NCBI GenBank assembly: GCA_947683425.1
Contig: CANTUQ010000158.1
Span: forward strand, 868,001-932,000
Origin: Excoecaria cochinchinensis
Taxonomy: Eukaryota > Streptophyta > Magnoliopsida > Malpighiales > Euphorbiaceae
Direction: 5' to 3'
DNA length: 64,000 bases
The notes below the pieces were generated by a model. It saw only the letters and a list, made by a program, of their open reading frames with translations, was not told where the DNA came from and made no database searches. The first letter of the stretch is position 1; every line of letters begins with the position of its first letter. Positions 11,547 through 23,940 of the stretch are shown in pieces. A program made the position numbers and the translations under genes.

Positions 11547-12600
11547 ATGGATCCTTCTCAATACGCTAGAGAAGTGACTGCTGAAAGTGTAAATCCTCGA
11601 GAAGTTAAAATGTCTGAGTCTGGTCGGTCTGTGCCAGCAAGTGGGGGTCGTGAGGTACCCATGGTTCCATTGGGGGCTGTACTCAAAATATCGCAAGACA
11701 TGGCGAGAGTGCTAGATCGAATGACAGTACTGAAAGCTCCATTAGAATCATTGAGAAAACTTGGGGCAGAAGAGTTCCACGGAACAAGTCTGGAGGAGTT
11801 AGATAAGGCGGAGTATTGGATTGAAAAGGTTCAAAGGGTAGTGGATGAGATAAGATGCCCTTCTGAACAGAAGGTGCAGTGTGTAGTATCACTGCTTCAA
11901 GGATCTGCCTTAGTCGAAACTGGTATTAAGGCATTCGATGCTTCCAAACCCGATTACATGGGAATTCTTCATATAGGAATTCTGTAATAAGTATATCACA
12001 AAGGCATATTGAGAAGCTAACTGGAAGCAGTTTTTGAATCTAAGGTAGAAAGCAATGTCAGTAGCTGAGTATCAAAAGGAATTTTGTAGGCTCAGCAAGT
12101 ATTCATATGAGGGAGTGCTTACTGATGAGTTCTATTGTCAGCAGTTTGAGGAAGGTCTGAGTGAGCCAATTAAGGCACTACTAATCTCTATGACCACTAC
12201 TCAAATTGATAGTTACAACCAAATAGTACAACCATGAGGGTAAAAAGGTCACTTAATATTCAAAGAGAGAGAATGCAAAGAAAGAACCCCAACAGAGGTG
12301 GGGCACATTCTGGTAAGAGATCAAGAGATTCTCAGGCAGCATCTCCAGCTGAATTAGCTAGTAATCTGGCCACAAGAGGCAGAAGGTAGGGATCGTTCTT
12401 TGCAACTGGTATTAGAAAAGATGCATCTAGAAATAAGAATAATGTGCCTGAGTGCCCCCATTGTGGTAAATGTCATAGAAGTGAGTGTTGAAAATTGACT
12501 GGAGCATGTTTTAGATGTGGCAGCACGGAACGATTTCTAGCTATTAGTCCTAAGTCTTTTGAGGCAGCAGGCAATCAACAGGAAGTGAGTAGAGTTGGAT
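11547..12600 (+). pseudogene. element M gag (capsid/nucleocapsid), broken
   Basis: Gag builds the virus-like particle and binds the RNA. The first 146 codons are open from the ATG and contain the family word ESVNP (residues 14-18), also seen in I and J, then a capsid-type region (FHGTSLEELDKAEYWIEKV). Stops follow at 11985. The capsid continues in another frame at 12055-12237 (AEYQKEFCRLSKY). The zinc knuckle near 12505-12550 reads CFRCGSTERFLA: the first two cysteines remain but His is Arg and the last Cys is lost. The start was chosen because it follows the splice-acceptor-like site and matches MDPSQ of J. Confidence 0.85.
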
Positions 12601-12639
12601 CCAATTTACCTCTGGTTTATAGAGGATGAGGTAGAGGAT

Positions 12640-14730
12640 GTGGTAGAGGTGGCCAGTCAAGAGGTGGAGTAGTATCAGAATTAGTGGATAGATCTTCAAT
12701 AACTCCAGCAAAGGCATATGCGATGAAGGCACATGAGGAACAGGATGTGCAAGAATTCATTACGGGTACATTTTTGCTCTTTAATATAGAAATGTTTGCA
12801 TTGATTAACACTGGGTTTATGCATTCATATGTGTGCTCTAAGAAATTATGTGACAAGATGTCTATTGTCGATCATTTAAATATGACATATGTGTATTTAG
12901 CCCAATGGGGAATAGAGTGAATGGGAACAAAGTATTTAAAGAGTGTCCTTTAATGGTTCAAGGTTAAACTCTTCCAGTGGATCTAATCGAGTTACCTTTT
13001 TTTGAGTTTGGTTTAATTATGGGTACGGATTGGTTGGGTAAGCACTAAGTTGTAGTTAATTTTAGGAAGGAAACAGTTGTGCTTTATAGTGCTAGGAAAT
13101 TTAAAGCATATGTGAGAAGTGTATGTTCTAATCCGTTGTAGACGTGATTTTTGCCATGCAAGTCTGTAAATGTTGAGAAAAGGGTGTGAGGCTTTCTTAG
13201 CCTTGGTGACGGATTCTACTAGAAAACAAGTGAGAATTCAAGATATTCCTATAGTGAGAGAATTTCTTGATGTGTTTTACGAAGAGTTGGCTGGTGTACC
13301 ACTAGTAAGAGAAGTAAAGTTGTCAGTCGTTATAGTGCTTGGTACAACACCTATGTTAAAGATTGCATTTAGGATTCTGTATGGCCATTATGAATTCCTA
13401 GTAATTCCATTCAGATTCACGAATGTGCTAATAGCATTTATGGGTCTAATGAATAGAGTGTTTTGGCTATACTTAAATCGGTTTGTGATGATGTTTCCTG
13501 AAGATATCTTGGTATATTCAAAGAGGGATAAAGAGCTTGAACAACATTTGAGAATTGTGCTTTAGATTCTGAGGGAGGGAGCACTAATTGTATGCTAAAC
13601 TAAGTAAATGTGAATTCCAGTTGAAATTAGTGTCTCTTCTGGGACATGTTGTTGCTTTTGAGGGTATCAAAGTGGATTCTTCTAAGATTGAAGCTGTAAT
13701 GAATTGAAATCTGCCCAGAAATGTACCTAGGGTACAAAATTTCTTGGGTTTAGTAGGACATTACCATCGCTTGTAAAAGAGTTTTCAGCAATGGCTTGAG
13801 TAGTGAAGAGGATGCTAATAGAGCACTAATCCTTACTCAACCTACTTTGGGTAAGGAGTACGCTATGTATAGCGATGTTTCCAGAGTTGGATTGGAATAT
13901 ATATTGATGCAAGATGGAAAAGTGGTAGCTTATGTTACAAGGCAAGTGATGCCGCATGAGCGGTATTATCTGATTCATGACTAGGAATTGGCTTCAGTAA
14001 TGTTGCCTTAAGGAATTTAGTGACATTACTTATATGGTGAAAAGTGTTAGATCTTTATTGATCATAAGAGTCCTAAGTGCAAACTCACTCAGAAAAGTTG
14101 AACTTGAGGCACAAAAGGTGGCTAGAATTGTCCAAAGATTACAATTGTATTGTGGATTACCATCCGAGTAAGGCCAATGTGACAGTAAATGCATTAAGTA
14201 GAAAGTCAGTTTCAGCCTTGCTATTACACAAAGAGATAAGTGGAGATTTACTTTTGATGGTGCGTTAATGACACTGATGGAAGTAAGGCCGATTTTGAGA
14301 GATGAGTTTATTAATGCACGGAAAAGGGATCCCAAGTTGCAACAAACTTTGCATTGAGACAGAAATGGAGGCAAGACTGACTTTTCAGTGAGTGAAGAGG
14401 GGAGAACAGTACTTTCGAGATCGGTTATGTATTGCCAGTGATAAGTAGTTGAGAGAAAGAATGTTACATGAGGTGCAAAATACATTTTCACTATGCACCC
14501 AGACGGTAATAAGATGTATCAGGAGTTAGAACAGTCCTACTGGTAGTTTGGAATGAAAGGAGATGTTGTGAATTATGTTCAAAGTGTTTGATATATCGAT
14601 AACATTAGGATCTACTTGGTTTGGCAACATCATGGGATTGAAGATGTTATTTGGGAATCGGAAGCAATTGTGCGAGAGCAGTGTTCTCACCTATTTGATT
14701 CAGGTATGAATTTCGCGGAGGAAATTCTTA
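12640..14730 (+). pseudogene. element M pol (protease-RT-RNase H-integrase-chromodomain), heavily broken
   Basis: Protease: FALINTGFMHSYVC (about 12792-12833), where the catalytic Asp of the usual ALIDPGSTHS is Asn; GTDWLGKH follows near 13023. RT (13170-13565) goes from the [13 protein letters not shown] region straight to [11 protein letters not shown], so the fingers and first catalytic Asp are missing. The catalytic F(I/V)DD is FPED. RNase H fragments cover 13800-14220, including the typical end of RNase H. An integrase zinc-binding remnant (GNKMYQELEQSYW) is at about 14503-14535, the catalytic core is absent, and a chromodomain-like tail (WQHHGIEDVIWE) lies near 14625-14660. Many stops; cannot function. 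Confidence 0.85.
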
Positions 14731-14744
14731 TTAAGAGGAGAGAG
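14731..14744 (+). other. polypurine tract of M
   Basis: TTAAGAGGAGAGAG one base before the 3' LTR, after a GAATTTCGCGGAGGAAATT stretch. This is the standard chromovirus end, also seen in I and, on the minus strand, in H. Confidence 0.8.
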
Positions 14745-15028
14745 TTGTAATAGCTCGAATTATACCCTAGTTGTAAGTTGGACTATTGGTGGTAATTGGA
14801 TAAGTTTAATTTGTAACTTTTAAATTCTTGACTAAAGTGTAGATGAAATGAGGACTTAATTAATTAACAAAATAACTTTAAGTGGCCAAGTTGTAAAAGT
14901 GCATGATTTGGATTAATTGAGATTGATTAGCACTAATGAAACCAGAATTTGTTAATTGGGATTAAGGGTAACTTAGTGGATTTCCAGGTGGCTTGAGGAG
15001 GTTATGCCACCTCACTCTTTGCATGCAA

Positions 15029-15039
15029 TATATATATGG
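15029..15039 (+). promoter_or_regulatory. TATA-box-like element of LTR M
   Basis: TATATATATGG follows GCATGCAA. It lies about 180 bases before the putative splice donor, a spacing close to that in H (about 145), L (about 160) and E2 (about 240). Inferred promoter of the element. Confidence 0.5.
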
Positions 15040-15215
15040 TTGAGGAAAGAGAATTCATCATTCTTGCACATGGATTTCGGTGGCCCCTCTCTCTAAAATT
15101 CTGAATTTTATTTCTCTTCATCTTTATCTTCTCCATGAGCCATTTCCTTAGTTTAGAGTTCCATGGATTTCGTTGAAGATTATTGATGCATTAGGTTGCT
15201 AAGTTTATGTTTTAG

Positions 15216-15226
15216 CAAGGTAAGTA
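15216..15226 (+). promoter_or_regulatory. putative 5' splice donor in LTR M
   Basis: CAAG|GTAAGTA, cut after 15219, close to the plant 5' splice consensus, followed by the CU-rich stretch shared with other LTRs. Confidence 0.5.
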
Positions 15227-16194
15227 TTTAGCTGTGGTTCTTCAATTCTCCTTCTGCTCTATTCTTTGATATTGAGATTGAGTTAACAATTGATGCTGGG
15301 TATCCAATTCTAGAAATTGGACTTGGATTTGTAGCTAAGGAAGTAAAGAAAATCAAGGGGAAATAGAAAGTGGTTGATCAAGGAACTAAGTGATTTCTAA
15401 GGAACTAAAAAGATTAAGGTTTGGGAAACATTGTTTTGTATGTTAGTTTAATGTGTTAAGAATTTGTGATATATAATCATCATATGTACTTATATTGTAT
15501 ACAAAATGTGTGAATATGAGCTACCATGAATTGAATTGGAATGATGTGTTGATAAAGTAGCTAATGGCTATGAAGTGTTATTTGGTATATATATATATAT
15601 TGCTCTGTATTAGATAAATTGTGATACTATTATCTAAATGGTGAAATTGTGGTCTAATGTGAAGTTGAGTATGCTAGAGTATGTGTGTGCACGTTGGGGT
15701 GGTGTAGTGTGAGTTTGAGTGTGGGAATTTATTAATTGGATTAAGTTCAAGCTAGACTAGCTTGAAGTGGGAAAAACTGAGTTGGTAGGGTAATTGACCT
15801 TTTTGCATTGTAAGGGCTTTAATTTAAATAGTATATGTCTAATTTGGATAAGATATAAGCAATAAGTTCTTAAAGAATGTGTTTACAAAAGTGTAGAAGA
15901 AGCTATGTTGATTTGGGGGCTGTATGGACGTCAAACATTTGTATTTAAATTGGTGAAATTCGTAGGAGGGCTTTTGGAGCTTGTAAGGTTCCATTGGCCA
16001 CAAATCCTTAATTATAAGATTATGGATAATGAGAATTGGGCTAATATATTCTTAACATGTAGGTAAGAAAGTGTATAGAAGGTTTAAGGGCAGAAAATTA
16101 TGTTGAAAAAGGGTTTTAAAGATCATAAGTGTGAGAGAAGAAAAATGCATGAGCATGATGTATAACTTATGGAGCTTAGAGTCGGGAATTCAGT

Positions 16195-16370
16195 TCTATC
16201 GCGAGAGTGACAGAGGTCGCCAGCACGACAGAATGCCCTTTTAGGCAGATGTTGGTCTCTATCGCGGGCACGTGAGATCAACAGAGGCGAGGGCTGGAAT
16301 CTATCGCGGAGACGACTTGCATCGCAATCGCGACAGAAGCAAATTGTAAAGTCTATCATGAGCGCGACAC
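16195..16370 (+). repeat. gamma-class palindrome array (LTR M)
   Basis: Repeated words CTATCGCG...GACAG(A/G), for example at 16195-16231, 16257-16290, 16301-16340 and 16351-16369. Arms are imperfect but of the same class as G and L. Absent from the 5' LTR because of its deletion. Confidence 0.65.
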
Positions 16371-17680
16371 TGTGGAATGTTGTAAAGGGTGTATAAATGA
16401 CCTTAATTGATTGACCTAATAAGTTTAATTAATGAATGATTATGCTTACGCAATGAATTATTAAAGGGGTTTTATCATGTGAGCATACATGTAAGTATTT
16501 ATATATATTTACAAAGATGTATGAATGGTGAAGTAAGACATAGTGTGGATAACTAATGTGATATTGTTTATTTAGATATTATGAAAATGAGTATGAGTAT
16601 TATAAATTGCGATGCACTATGGACAAATATATTATGAATAAATTTATATGTATATGTGAATATGCTAGCCATGATGGTGAGTTATGAATTGAGCCATAGT
16701 GCAATGTTGATTCTATTATAATGCCATGACGATGATAATCTTTATGGAAATTGCGGGTAATAACTAGATTAACAATTAGCCTGCGAGTCAAAGAGTGAAT
16801 AAGTGGGCTTGCCTATAACGTCTAAATATTGCGGCCGATAGCGTCAGATTTCTTTGGAAATCTTTATTCTATTGAGTCCTCATTGGGTTTATTTATGCAT
16901 AATAATATGCTAATTGTGCTGTACCTACGGGTACTGATTGCGAGTGTGTATCTACGGATACAAAATGATTGTGGTACTTTCGAATATTGATAGCGTTACC
17001 CGTTATCCACGTCTTTGAGTTGCAGGCATGGTAATAATAACTAATTGAGCTATAATACGTAAAGTTAATATCTTATGATATGAATGATGAATGCGAAACA
17101 TTGTAGATAGATATGCGATAATGCTACATTTGATAATAATTTGCTAGCATGACATATTGAATGTGGATGTCGTACTGTTATTATGATTGTAAAGTATGTT
17201 GGAATGAAGTATGATTTTAAGGCATAAGACTATTATTAACTGAAAAATGTTGATAATAGATATGTATGTGTTAATGTATATTGTTTCCCCACTAAACGTT
17301 GTCGCTTAGCATTTTGATCCGTGTAGGTTCTGAAGTGAAGTGATTCAGAGGACGTACCTGAATTTCAATTGGTCAACACACTAGGACAGCTTGGCTTAGT
17401 GTAGGTTTTGTCTTCTGTATTTTGAAATTGTAATTTGTTTCTTTTGGGCATGTAATTATTAAAGTATCTTTCTAAGAGCATGGGAGGTAATATTATATAA
17501 ATGTATGTGTATATGTATGCGTATCGAAAGTCTTCTGCTATATGCGAGAGAAATTTATTAGTTCAGGAGTTTGTATGATGAAGTTGAATGTGTTATGCGT
17601 GTGTGTGCATGTTGTGATGACCGTTCTCATCTGCCACAACGAAGCTATGAGGGTGGATGGGAATAGGGTGTTAAAGAGGT

Positions 17681-18981
17681 AGGGGCAAATTCTGATTCTC
17701 ACCATCGCCGGTGACAAGCCATACTGCCATTTCCCCAACTAGAATGATCAGAGACGCCGTTGTTTTCCCTCCGTTCAGCTGCTTTTCCAATTGTTTCAGC
17801 TACTTCTTCAAGAAAGAAATCAAAATGCTTCTCCTCCAAATTTCGGCCACCTCTAGCATCGGGTGGCGACACGAATGGCACTGGAGAGTTGCTCAAGGTG
17901 AGGCAAGTCTTCAGGTGTCCCCCATTTCTCCCCACTCGCCGATGATGAGCAAACTGAAGAGGGATGCACTGAGTCATTCCAATATTGTTTCTGACCAATG
18001 GCATGGCGTTTGGGCGCATGACCACCAGTAGCCGGTCCCAGATGCTCTGAGCTTCATTAAGGTAGTAGCGATCTTCTTACCAGCGAGGCTTTAGTGATCG
18101 ATGAAGGGAACAGACAGAATTAAGCTAGAAATTTAAGGAATTTTGACTTTGATTGGTATGTGCACTACCAAATGTAAGTTTCCCATATGATCTTAAATGA
18201 GATAAACTTGTTAGGGAATTTTTGGGTTTTGTGTTCTGTGTTTTATTGAGTAATTAGCATAATAGTTGAGTTTAATTAATTAATGGCATTCAAATTGTTA
18301 AATTTGTATTCTATATGAGGAACCGATTCAAAATTAATTTATAGCTAATGTAATAGATTTAGTTGGTTGAATATGTAAATTACATTGAGTAGGATCTTTG
18401 TATGTATGTTAGGAATAGGAAAAATTAGGAATTAACCAAAGTTTTGGTGAGTATAAGTTGGAATCTCTAAATTATATTTTCTATGAGTTAAATTAATTAA
18501 TTGGTTAATTGACCTTGTAGAATTTACTTTCCTAACTTGAATACATTATGTTTAGTGGTATGTTTGGGGAAATGCTTGATTAATTGACTAACTAAAATGA
18601 TAAACATGAAAGTAAAATTAAAAAAAAAAGAGTTAATGAAATGTTTGAATGAACAAATATTTGGGGAAGTATTTGATTTAGTCAATAAAAAGATTGTAAT
18701 GTCTTATTATGAAGATTGGTTCTATAAATGTTAGTGAAAATAGTGGGATTTGTTATATATGTATTGTTAAACTGTAGAATGATACCATATGATGCATGTT
18801 TAAATAGTAAACTAAGCTAAGTTGGTAAAATGTCAATTTCGTATTAGCTAGGTTGATTTGCCTACTTATAACCCATTAGGAATTTGTGTGTGTTTTCAAC
18901 TGCATAATCTATTTACATTAGCTAAAAGCATAGCATTTAGTACTTTTGATTGTACTTGTTTTAGAGTTGACCAAGTATGGT
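17681..18981 (+). mobile_element. LTR N, right part
   Basis: Continues N directly after the GAGGT duplication of M. A GC-richer stretch (17690-18060) opens overlapping frames on both strands (for example 17711-18031). They match no family I recognise and sit where LTR leader sequence is expected, so I do not call a gene. The remainder is AT-rich, contains a T(A/G)ATTAATTAAT-rich stretch and shows no features. It is cut by LTR H at 18982. Confidence 0.4.
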
Positions 18982-19369
18982 TGTAACACCCCCTAACTGT
19001 ACGTAAAGCTTAACTACGATGGCCATAGAGTGTCACAACACAATTGGATGCACACGAAACATTTTTTATTTTTTATACAAAACTCATAATTAATAAATTT
19101 CATTAAACAATATTAGGTTACATTCCAAAAATTCATGCATTAATTACATAACACATATAAACTTGCTCCAACTTATGTTTTTCCATAATACAATTTTCAT
19201 AATACAAAACTTTAGTTCACTTATATATACCAACTTATAATTACACATCTCATACTATTACAAAAAGAACATACATAAATAGCGGACCCTATTGTGTTGG
19301 CCATTGGCGATGCAGGACTGTCCTCCAAAATGCTTATCTTCAAAACCCTACATCGATAAAACATCCATG

Positions 19370-19387
19370 CTAAGCAATAATGCTTAA
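19370..19387 (-). other. box B of LTR H, compensatory variant
   Basis: On the minus strand it reads TTAAGCATTATTGCTTAG. Compared with CTAAGCG/CGCTTAG in F, the last pair G-C is replaced by A-T on both sides, so the hairpin is kept. Confidence 0.6.
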
Positions 19388-20521
19388 TGGGGAAACAACA
19401 AGATATGGATGAGCACTCACAGTGATCATAAATAAAATCACATACTCATGAAACGTAAATGAAATTCAAATAAGCCATTAACATTACACAATCAGTAATT
19501 ATTAATATCACTTAAGACATTGGCAGTTCCTTACTTCATATCCTTAATTCACATATGTCATACTATTCACTTTAATATTCTTCTATTTATTCACTGCATA
19601 TCAACAAACATTCCATATACATGCATCACATTTATATTTGCATATGATAAAGCAATTTTTAACACCTATATATAATTATATATCATCACCAAGTTGTGAT
19701 CACAAATCCACATAACATGCACCTCCCTCATTGCCTATCAATACCATATACTGAGAAATTAACATAACACGTAAAGCTTACATTTATTCACTTCTTTGTT
19801 AGTCATTTCATAACATGCTTGCACTTTCATAGTAGTGGATAACGAGATAATCACTCTGGTATCCATAGATACCTTTATATTACACTAGAATCCGTATATA
19901 CTTTTATATCACACTAGTGTCCGTAGATCCTTTTATATAACACTAGTATCCGTAGATACTATTAAATATAGTCACACGCAATTGCTTTTGGGATCCAATC
20001 GGGATAACCCACGACTCAAATGGGCCTGGCAAATTAAAAAGTGCTTCGGCTGCAATACTTTTGACCCTATAGGCATGCTTACCTATCCACAACTCGACTT
20101 ATAGGCTAAATAACTAACCCATTATTTGTTTGCATTAACATTTTATATAAAATCCACAAAGATGCATTAAATAATTATCGAATAAATCATAACACTATTC
20201 ATTTCCATACGTATATATCTTATTATCAATATCACACTCATTCTTTAATTCATATGACCAAGATATATATTTAAACATATACTTACCTGAAATGCCACAT
20301 TATTAATCTCCATATATCCAGATGAAGCAATATAATATTGTTAGATATCTTACAAAGACACATGGCTTATTAAACAGGCCCACACTTCATTACACAAATT
20401 CACAAGCAATAACATATTTATAGTTTCTAATAAATTAGCCAAACTTAATTGAAATCTATCCTTATACAATCTACAGAACAATAGATGATATTTTATGTCG
20501 AATTACAAAGAATTCAAGCAC

Positions 20522-20698
20522 CTCACGGTGACAACCAAATGGTTGTGACCGTGACATATGGAAATTCAAGGAAGAATCGAAAATAGGGGTACCTCACGGT
20601 GACAACCAAATGGTTGTGACCGTGACATATGACAATTTCCAGGTAGAATCAAAAACTAACCCACCTCACGATGACAACCAATTGGTTGTGACCGTGAC
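20522..20698 (-). repeat. alpha-class palindrome array, 3 copies (LTR H)
   Basis: Copies start at 20522, 20593 and 20665 (period 71-72). Each plus-strand copy reads CTCACGGTGACAACC, a short loop, then GGTTGTGACCGTGAC. Arms and spacer words (GATTCT..CCT..GAATT on the minus strand) resemble those of arrays F and C. The third copy has one arm change (CACGATG). Confidence 0.85.
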
Positions 20699-21631
20699 CA
20701 ATGGAAATTCAAGGCAGTAAAGGGAAAACAGAAGCATTTCACTCACCACTTTCAAACCACTTTTCTACTTCCAAATATATGACTTCTAAAACCAACCAAA
20801 ACACAATTTTTAGCAAACATGGCCATGGAACCAAATATTCACCTACATGTTAACTTTCTAATGACACCAACCCCAATTCATTTAGACTCAAAATCAAGGA
20901 GTTATGGCCAATGAAACACAACTTGCTCCAAAAGCCCTCCTATAGAATTTTAGCTACACTTATGGACACTTTTGAAGACCTTGGAGTCCTCAAATCAAAG
21001 GAGCTATTTCAATAGTAATTTAAAACATAGACATTGTGATTCTAATCCAATTAATGTTATTTGTTTTAGAGTCATAAAACTCTGTTTATAACCTAAACAA
21101 TCCCAAAAGGTCAAGATGGAACTCAAACCAATTCTACACTTCCAAATTCAATAAGCTTCAAACTAACTAATTTGGCATAACTTTTCATCAAACTAAATCT
21201 AAACTTACCTAACACAATCATGAATATCACGACACTTGCAACTTCTCATTATAAACTCATTCATTCATAAATACATAGCAATTTCTCATATCTTCTGAAA
21301 TTAGGATTATATGCTTAGGTCAATAAAACTAATGGCAATCAAGTTAGCTCAACAAGCTCATCTCTTCAATTTAATTCATCACACAATATAAATACCCATT
21401 TTAGATACACAAGCACTATATTTAACACATATAACATTTAGTTTCCCAAACCTTAATTCATTTGCTCCTAAAGAACTCTCTTGGCATTTGGCCCACCAAC
21501 CTTCTCATTTCCCTTATCTTTTCTGGTTTCCTCCACTACAACACAATCCAATTTCTAGAATTGGAACAAGGGAATCAATATCCAATTAATACACAAAAAG
21601 AAGAAGGAGAAGAAGAGGATTCTAATTCAAT

Positions 21632-21642
21632 GACTTACTTTA
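21632..21642 (-). promoter_or_regulatory. putative 5' splice donor in LTR H
   Basis: Minus strand AAA|GTAAGTC, cut between 21639 and 21638, followed by the CU-rich stretch and the GGAAACCAGAAAAG region at the same relative place as in F and M. Confidence 0.45.
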
Positions 21643-21783
21643 AACTTGCCAAAACACAAGTAGCACAACCCACTCAATAGTCAAGGATCCGATGGACTTA
21701 AAATTGAAGACTCAAAGAAGAAGAAGAAGAAGAAGGAGAAGAATAGAATGAGGAAGAAATGACAAAACCTATCTTGCTCAAAC

Positions 21784-21791
21784 CCTTATAT
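21784..21791 (-). promoter_or_regulatory. TATA-box-like element of LTR H
   Basis: Minus strand ATGCAATATAAGGG, homologous in position to GCATGCAATATATATATGG of LTR M and about 145 bases before the donor. Confidence 0.45.
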
Positions 21792-22063
21792 TGCATGAAT
21801 TAGTCATGTTGGCAAAGCCAACAAAAGACACATGGAATCCACTCACATTAAATTAGGCGAATCTAATCCTACTTAAGCCTTAATTAATCCACTCCTAACT
21901 TAATCATGCACAACTACACTTTAGCCACTTTACTAATTTATTCCATGCAATTAAGTCCTCTATTCCAATTACGTCTAGGTCAAAAATTAGAAATCCTAAA
22001 TCAAACCTGTCAATTGCCCTAATTAAGCCAAAATACTATTAGGGTAGATTCAAGGTCATTACA

Positions 22064-22283
22064 ACTCTCTCCTCCTTAAAATAATTTCATCCTCGAAATT
22101 CACTCATATCAAATTATCCGCATATCAAACTCTTTATCACTATCACTCACTAACGGAATTTGCTTATTCCGAAGTTGCCTCACTTTCTGAGCCAATATCG
22201 TTTTAGGTTCTTATGAATATCTTACACTAATAAAATGTAGGATTCATCTGAGTAATACCTTTGAAGTATAGACACGTGAAATA
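22064..22283 (-). pseudogene. element H pol C-terminal remnant and polypurine tract
   Basis: On the minus strand, from 22283, the frame begins FHVSILQRYYSDESYIL, matching the chromovirus integrase tail word FHVSxLRKYxxDPSHVL. A decayed chromodomain-like stretch with stops follows. Next comes the conserved GAATTTCGAGGATGAAAT block, and the purine tract TTTAAGGAGGAGAGAGT (22080-22064) abuts the LTR. The rest of H is replaced by element I. Confidence 0.75.
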
Positions 22284-22686
22284 TGTCACATCCCGAATAT
22301 GGCCTAGTAGATATTGCATGTTTAATTGGATTATAAGAGAGGGGTATTTTTGTATTTGGCAAATGAAGTGGGATATATGTTAGGAATTATATGAGTTAGT
22401 AAAGGGTATTATGGTATTTGAGTAAGTGGCTAGAAGACAAAGAGCAAGAAAGTCAAAGAAGAGAAAGTGAGGTCCAATAGTAATGTGACATAAGTAAGGG
22501 TTATTGGGTGCATTAATGAGGATTTGAAAGGAGTAGAGAGAGGGAAAGCTGGAAATCTTAGCTTCCCATGGAAGCCAACTCTTTCGCTCACTCACTTTCT
22601 CTTCTCCATTTTTTTTTCTGCTCTCAAGTTTTGCATGCGGGTGTTCCTTAAGGTTGAGCTAGGGTTTTCAGATTTGAAGAGATCCA

Positions 22687-22698
22687 AGAGGTAAGTGG
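22687..22698 (+). promoter_or_regulatory. putative 5' splice donor in the I 5' LTR
   Basis: CAAGAG|GTAAGTGG, cut after 22690, repeated unchanged in the 3' LTR (26588/26589). It pairs with an acceptor-like site at 24910, just before gag. Confidence 0.5.
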
Positions 22699-23299
22699 CT
22701 GTGTTATTTGGTTTGGATCTTCTTCATCTTCTTCTTCTCCATTTGGGTTTATGGTTATATGGTTTTGATTGCATGGGTTAATTGGGTTTTATTTTGATTG
22801 GATTTGTACAAGAATCTGAAGAGAGGAGGAAGGATAAAGGAAAAGGAAAGATTGGATTTTGAAGCTAGCGGGTTGAGCTCCATTTCCAGGTTTGGGAGAT
22901 TGTGTTTAGCTGTGTATGTTTGGAAATATTGTCCATGGCATTCGGATCCTTTTGTGTTATGCAAATACCTGTTATGTGTGTGCTTTGTTATATGTAAATG
23001 TATGTGTTCATAAATATGTGTACATGATTTGAAATAGAAGAATTATAAGGCATTGCATGTAAATTCTTAAAGAGTTTAAACATGAATATGAGATGGATTT
23101 CTAGGTTTATGAAACCTTAATATATGTTGTTTTGATTTGTGTAATTGTTATGTAATTTGAGTTATATTTGTTATAAGCATAATTGGAGAGCACTAAAGGT
23201 ACGTGTTTATGTGAAATTGCATGACATATGGGTTTGGGTGAAAATGGGTTTTGATTTCCTTCAAATTCTGTTTCTACATTTCTAGAGATTGAGGAGAAT

Positions 23300-23655
23300 G
23301 GATTCTGTCGCGAGCGTGACATTTATCGCGATCGCAACAGAATCAGCTCTTCTCCTTCTCGCGGTGGATTTCTGCTCAGTATCCTAAGAGAGCACGGGAA
23401 GGTTACAAGTCGTGAGCGAGGATCACGACTTGTGCCCTCTTCTCCTGGCGTCACGAGTCATGAGGGAGGATCACAACTCGTGACATCATCTTCCTGCGAA
23501 GCATTGGCATCACGAGTCATGAGGGAGGATCATGACTCGTGACAGTCCCTTTCCTGCGAGGTGGGAGGTGCTAGCGTCACGAGCCGCAATAGCGTGTGTG
23601 ACTCGTGACTAGCCTCTCTTCCCCTCACTATCTCAAGCGCGACAGTGAGGCCTCT
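23300..23655 (+). repeat. mixed gamma and beta palindrome array (I 5' LTR)
   Basis: Begins with a gamma unit (TCTGTCGCGAGCGTGACA, 23306). Beta units follow: ACAAGTCGTGA/TCACGACTTGT (perfect 11-bp arms, 23404-23433), an imperfect unit at 23450-23484, TCACGAGTCATGA/TCATGACTCGTGA (perfect 13-bp arms, about 23511-23541) and a weaker unit at 23575-23608. The loop GGGAGGA is shared. The beta words also occur in LTRs K and D. Confidence 0.85.
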
Positions 23656-23922
23656 CCTGCCCTATTTTGAAAATGAATATCACAAGCTTATTTTACATGG
23701 GTTTTTACTACATGACATATGATTTCTCTTATATGGACTATTAATTGATAAATTATATGTTTTTAATAAGATTTGAATATGGTTTATATGTCTGTATTAA
23801 ATGGTAAATATACATATATACATATTAATTGCATAATTATACTTGCTATTTTTCTCTATTATATGTCATTATTTCTGAACATGATTGAGTTATTATTTGA
23901 GCCTGATAATCATAGTAGTGGA

Positions 23923-23940
23923 TAGATAAGTGCTTATCTA
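23923..23940 (+). other. box A variant of LTR I (perfect inverted repeat)
   Basis: TAGATAAGTGCTTATCTA sits between the conserved flanks GTGGA and GGGTC, where other LTRs have TAGGCATGCCTA. The sequence is different but the dyad symmetry is perfect (8-bp arms), so symmetry rather than sequence seems to be kept. Confidence 0.65.

Larger units (their letters stand above)
9922..17675 (+). mobile_element. element M: dead full-length chromovirus (Ty3/gypsy) with 5-bp target duplication
   Basis: LTRs at 9922-11438 and 14746-17675 both begin TGTAATAG(C/T)(C/T)CGAATTATACCC. The flanks carry the identical 5-bp duplication GAGGT (9917-9921 and 17676-17680), which proves the boundaries. The internal region has an initiator-tRNA-Met primer site, gag, then pol in the order protease, RT, RNase H, integrase zinc-binding remnant and chromodomain remnant, then a polypurine tract. 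Every reading frame is broken. The 5' LTR is about half the length of the 3' LTR because of one 1417-bp internal deletion. Confidence 0.9.
14746..17675 (+). mobile_element. element M 3' LTR (full length, 2930 bp)
   Basis: Begins TGTAATAG at 14746 and ends GTGTTAAA at 17675, a one-base change from the TGTTACA end of the 5' copy. It holds a TATA-like TATATATATGG (15029-15039), a donor AG|GTAAGT (15219/15220), a gamma-class palindrome array (16195-16370), a degraded box A (near 16805) and box B (17292-17309). Confidence 0.85.
18982..22063 (-). mobile_element. LTR H (3' LTR of a minus-strand chromovirus)
   Basis: Bounded by TGTAACACCCC (18982) and GTCATTACA (22063). Reading the minus strand it has a TATA-like box (21784-21791), a donor (21639/21638), an alpha-class palindrome array (20522-20698), box A (20070-20081) and box B (19370-19387). 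A polypurine tract and pol tail lie on its high-coordinate side, so it is the 3' LTR. The open frame at 21462-21680 is not a gene. Confidence 0.8.

Noticed and set aside
17699..18031. Overlapping open frames of about 100 codons on both strands
   Set aside because: They sit in a GC-richer part of LTR N, match no protein family I recognise and overlap each other on opposite strands.
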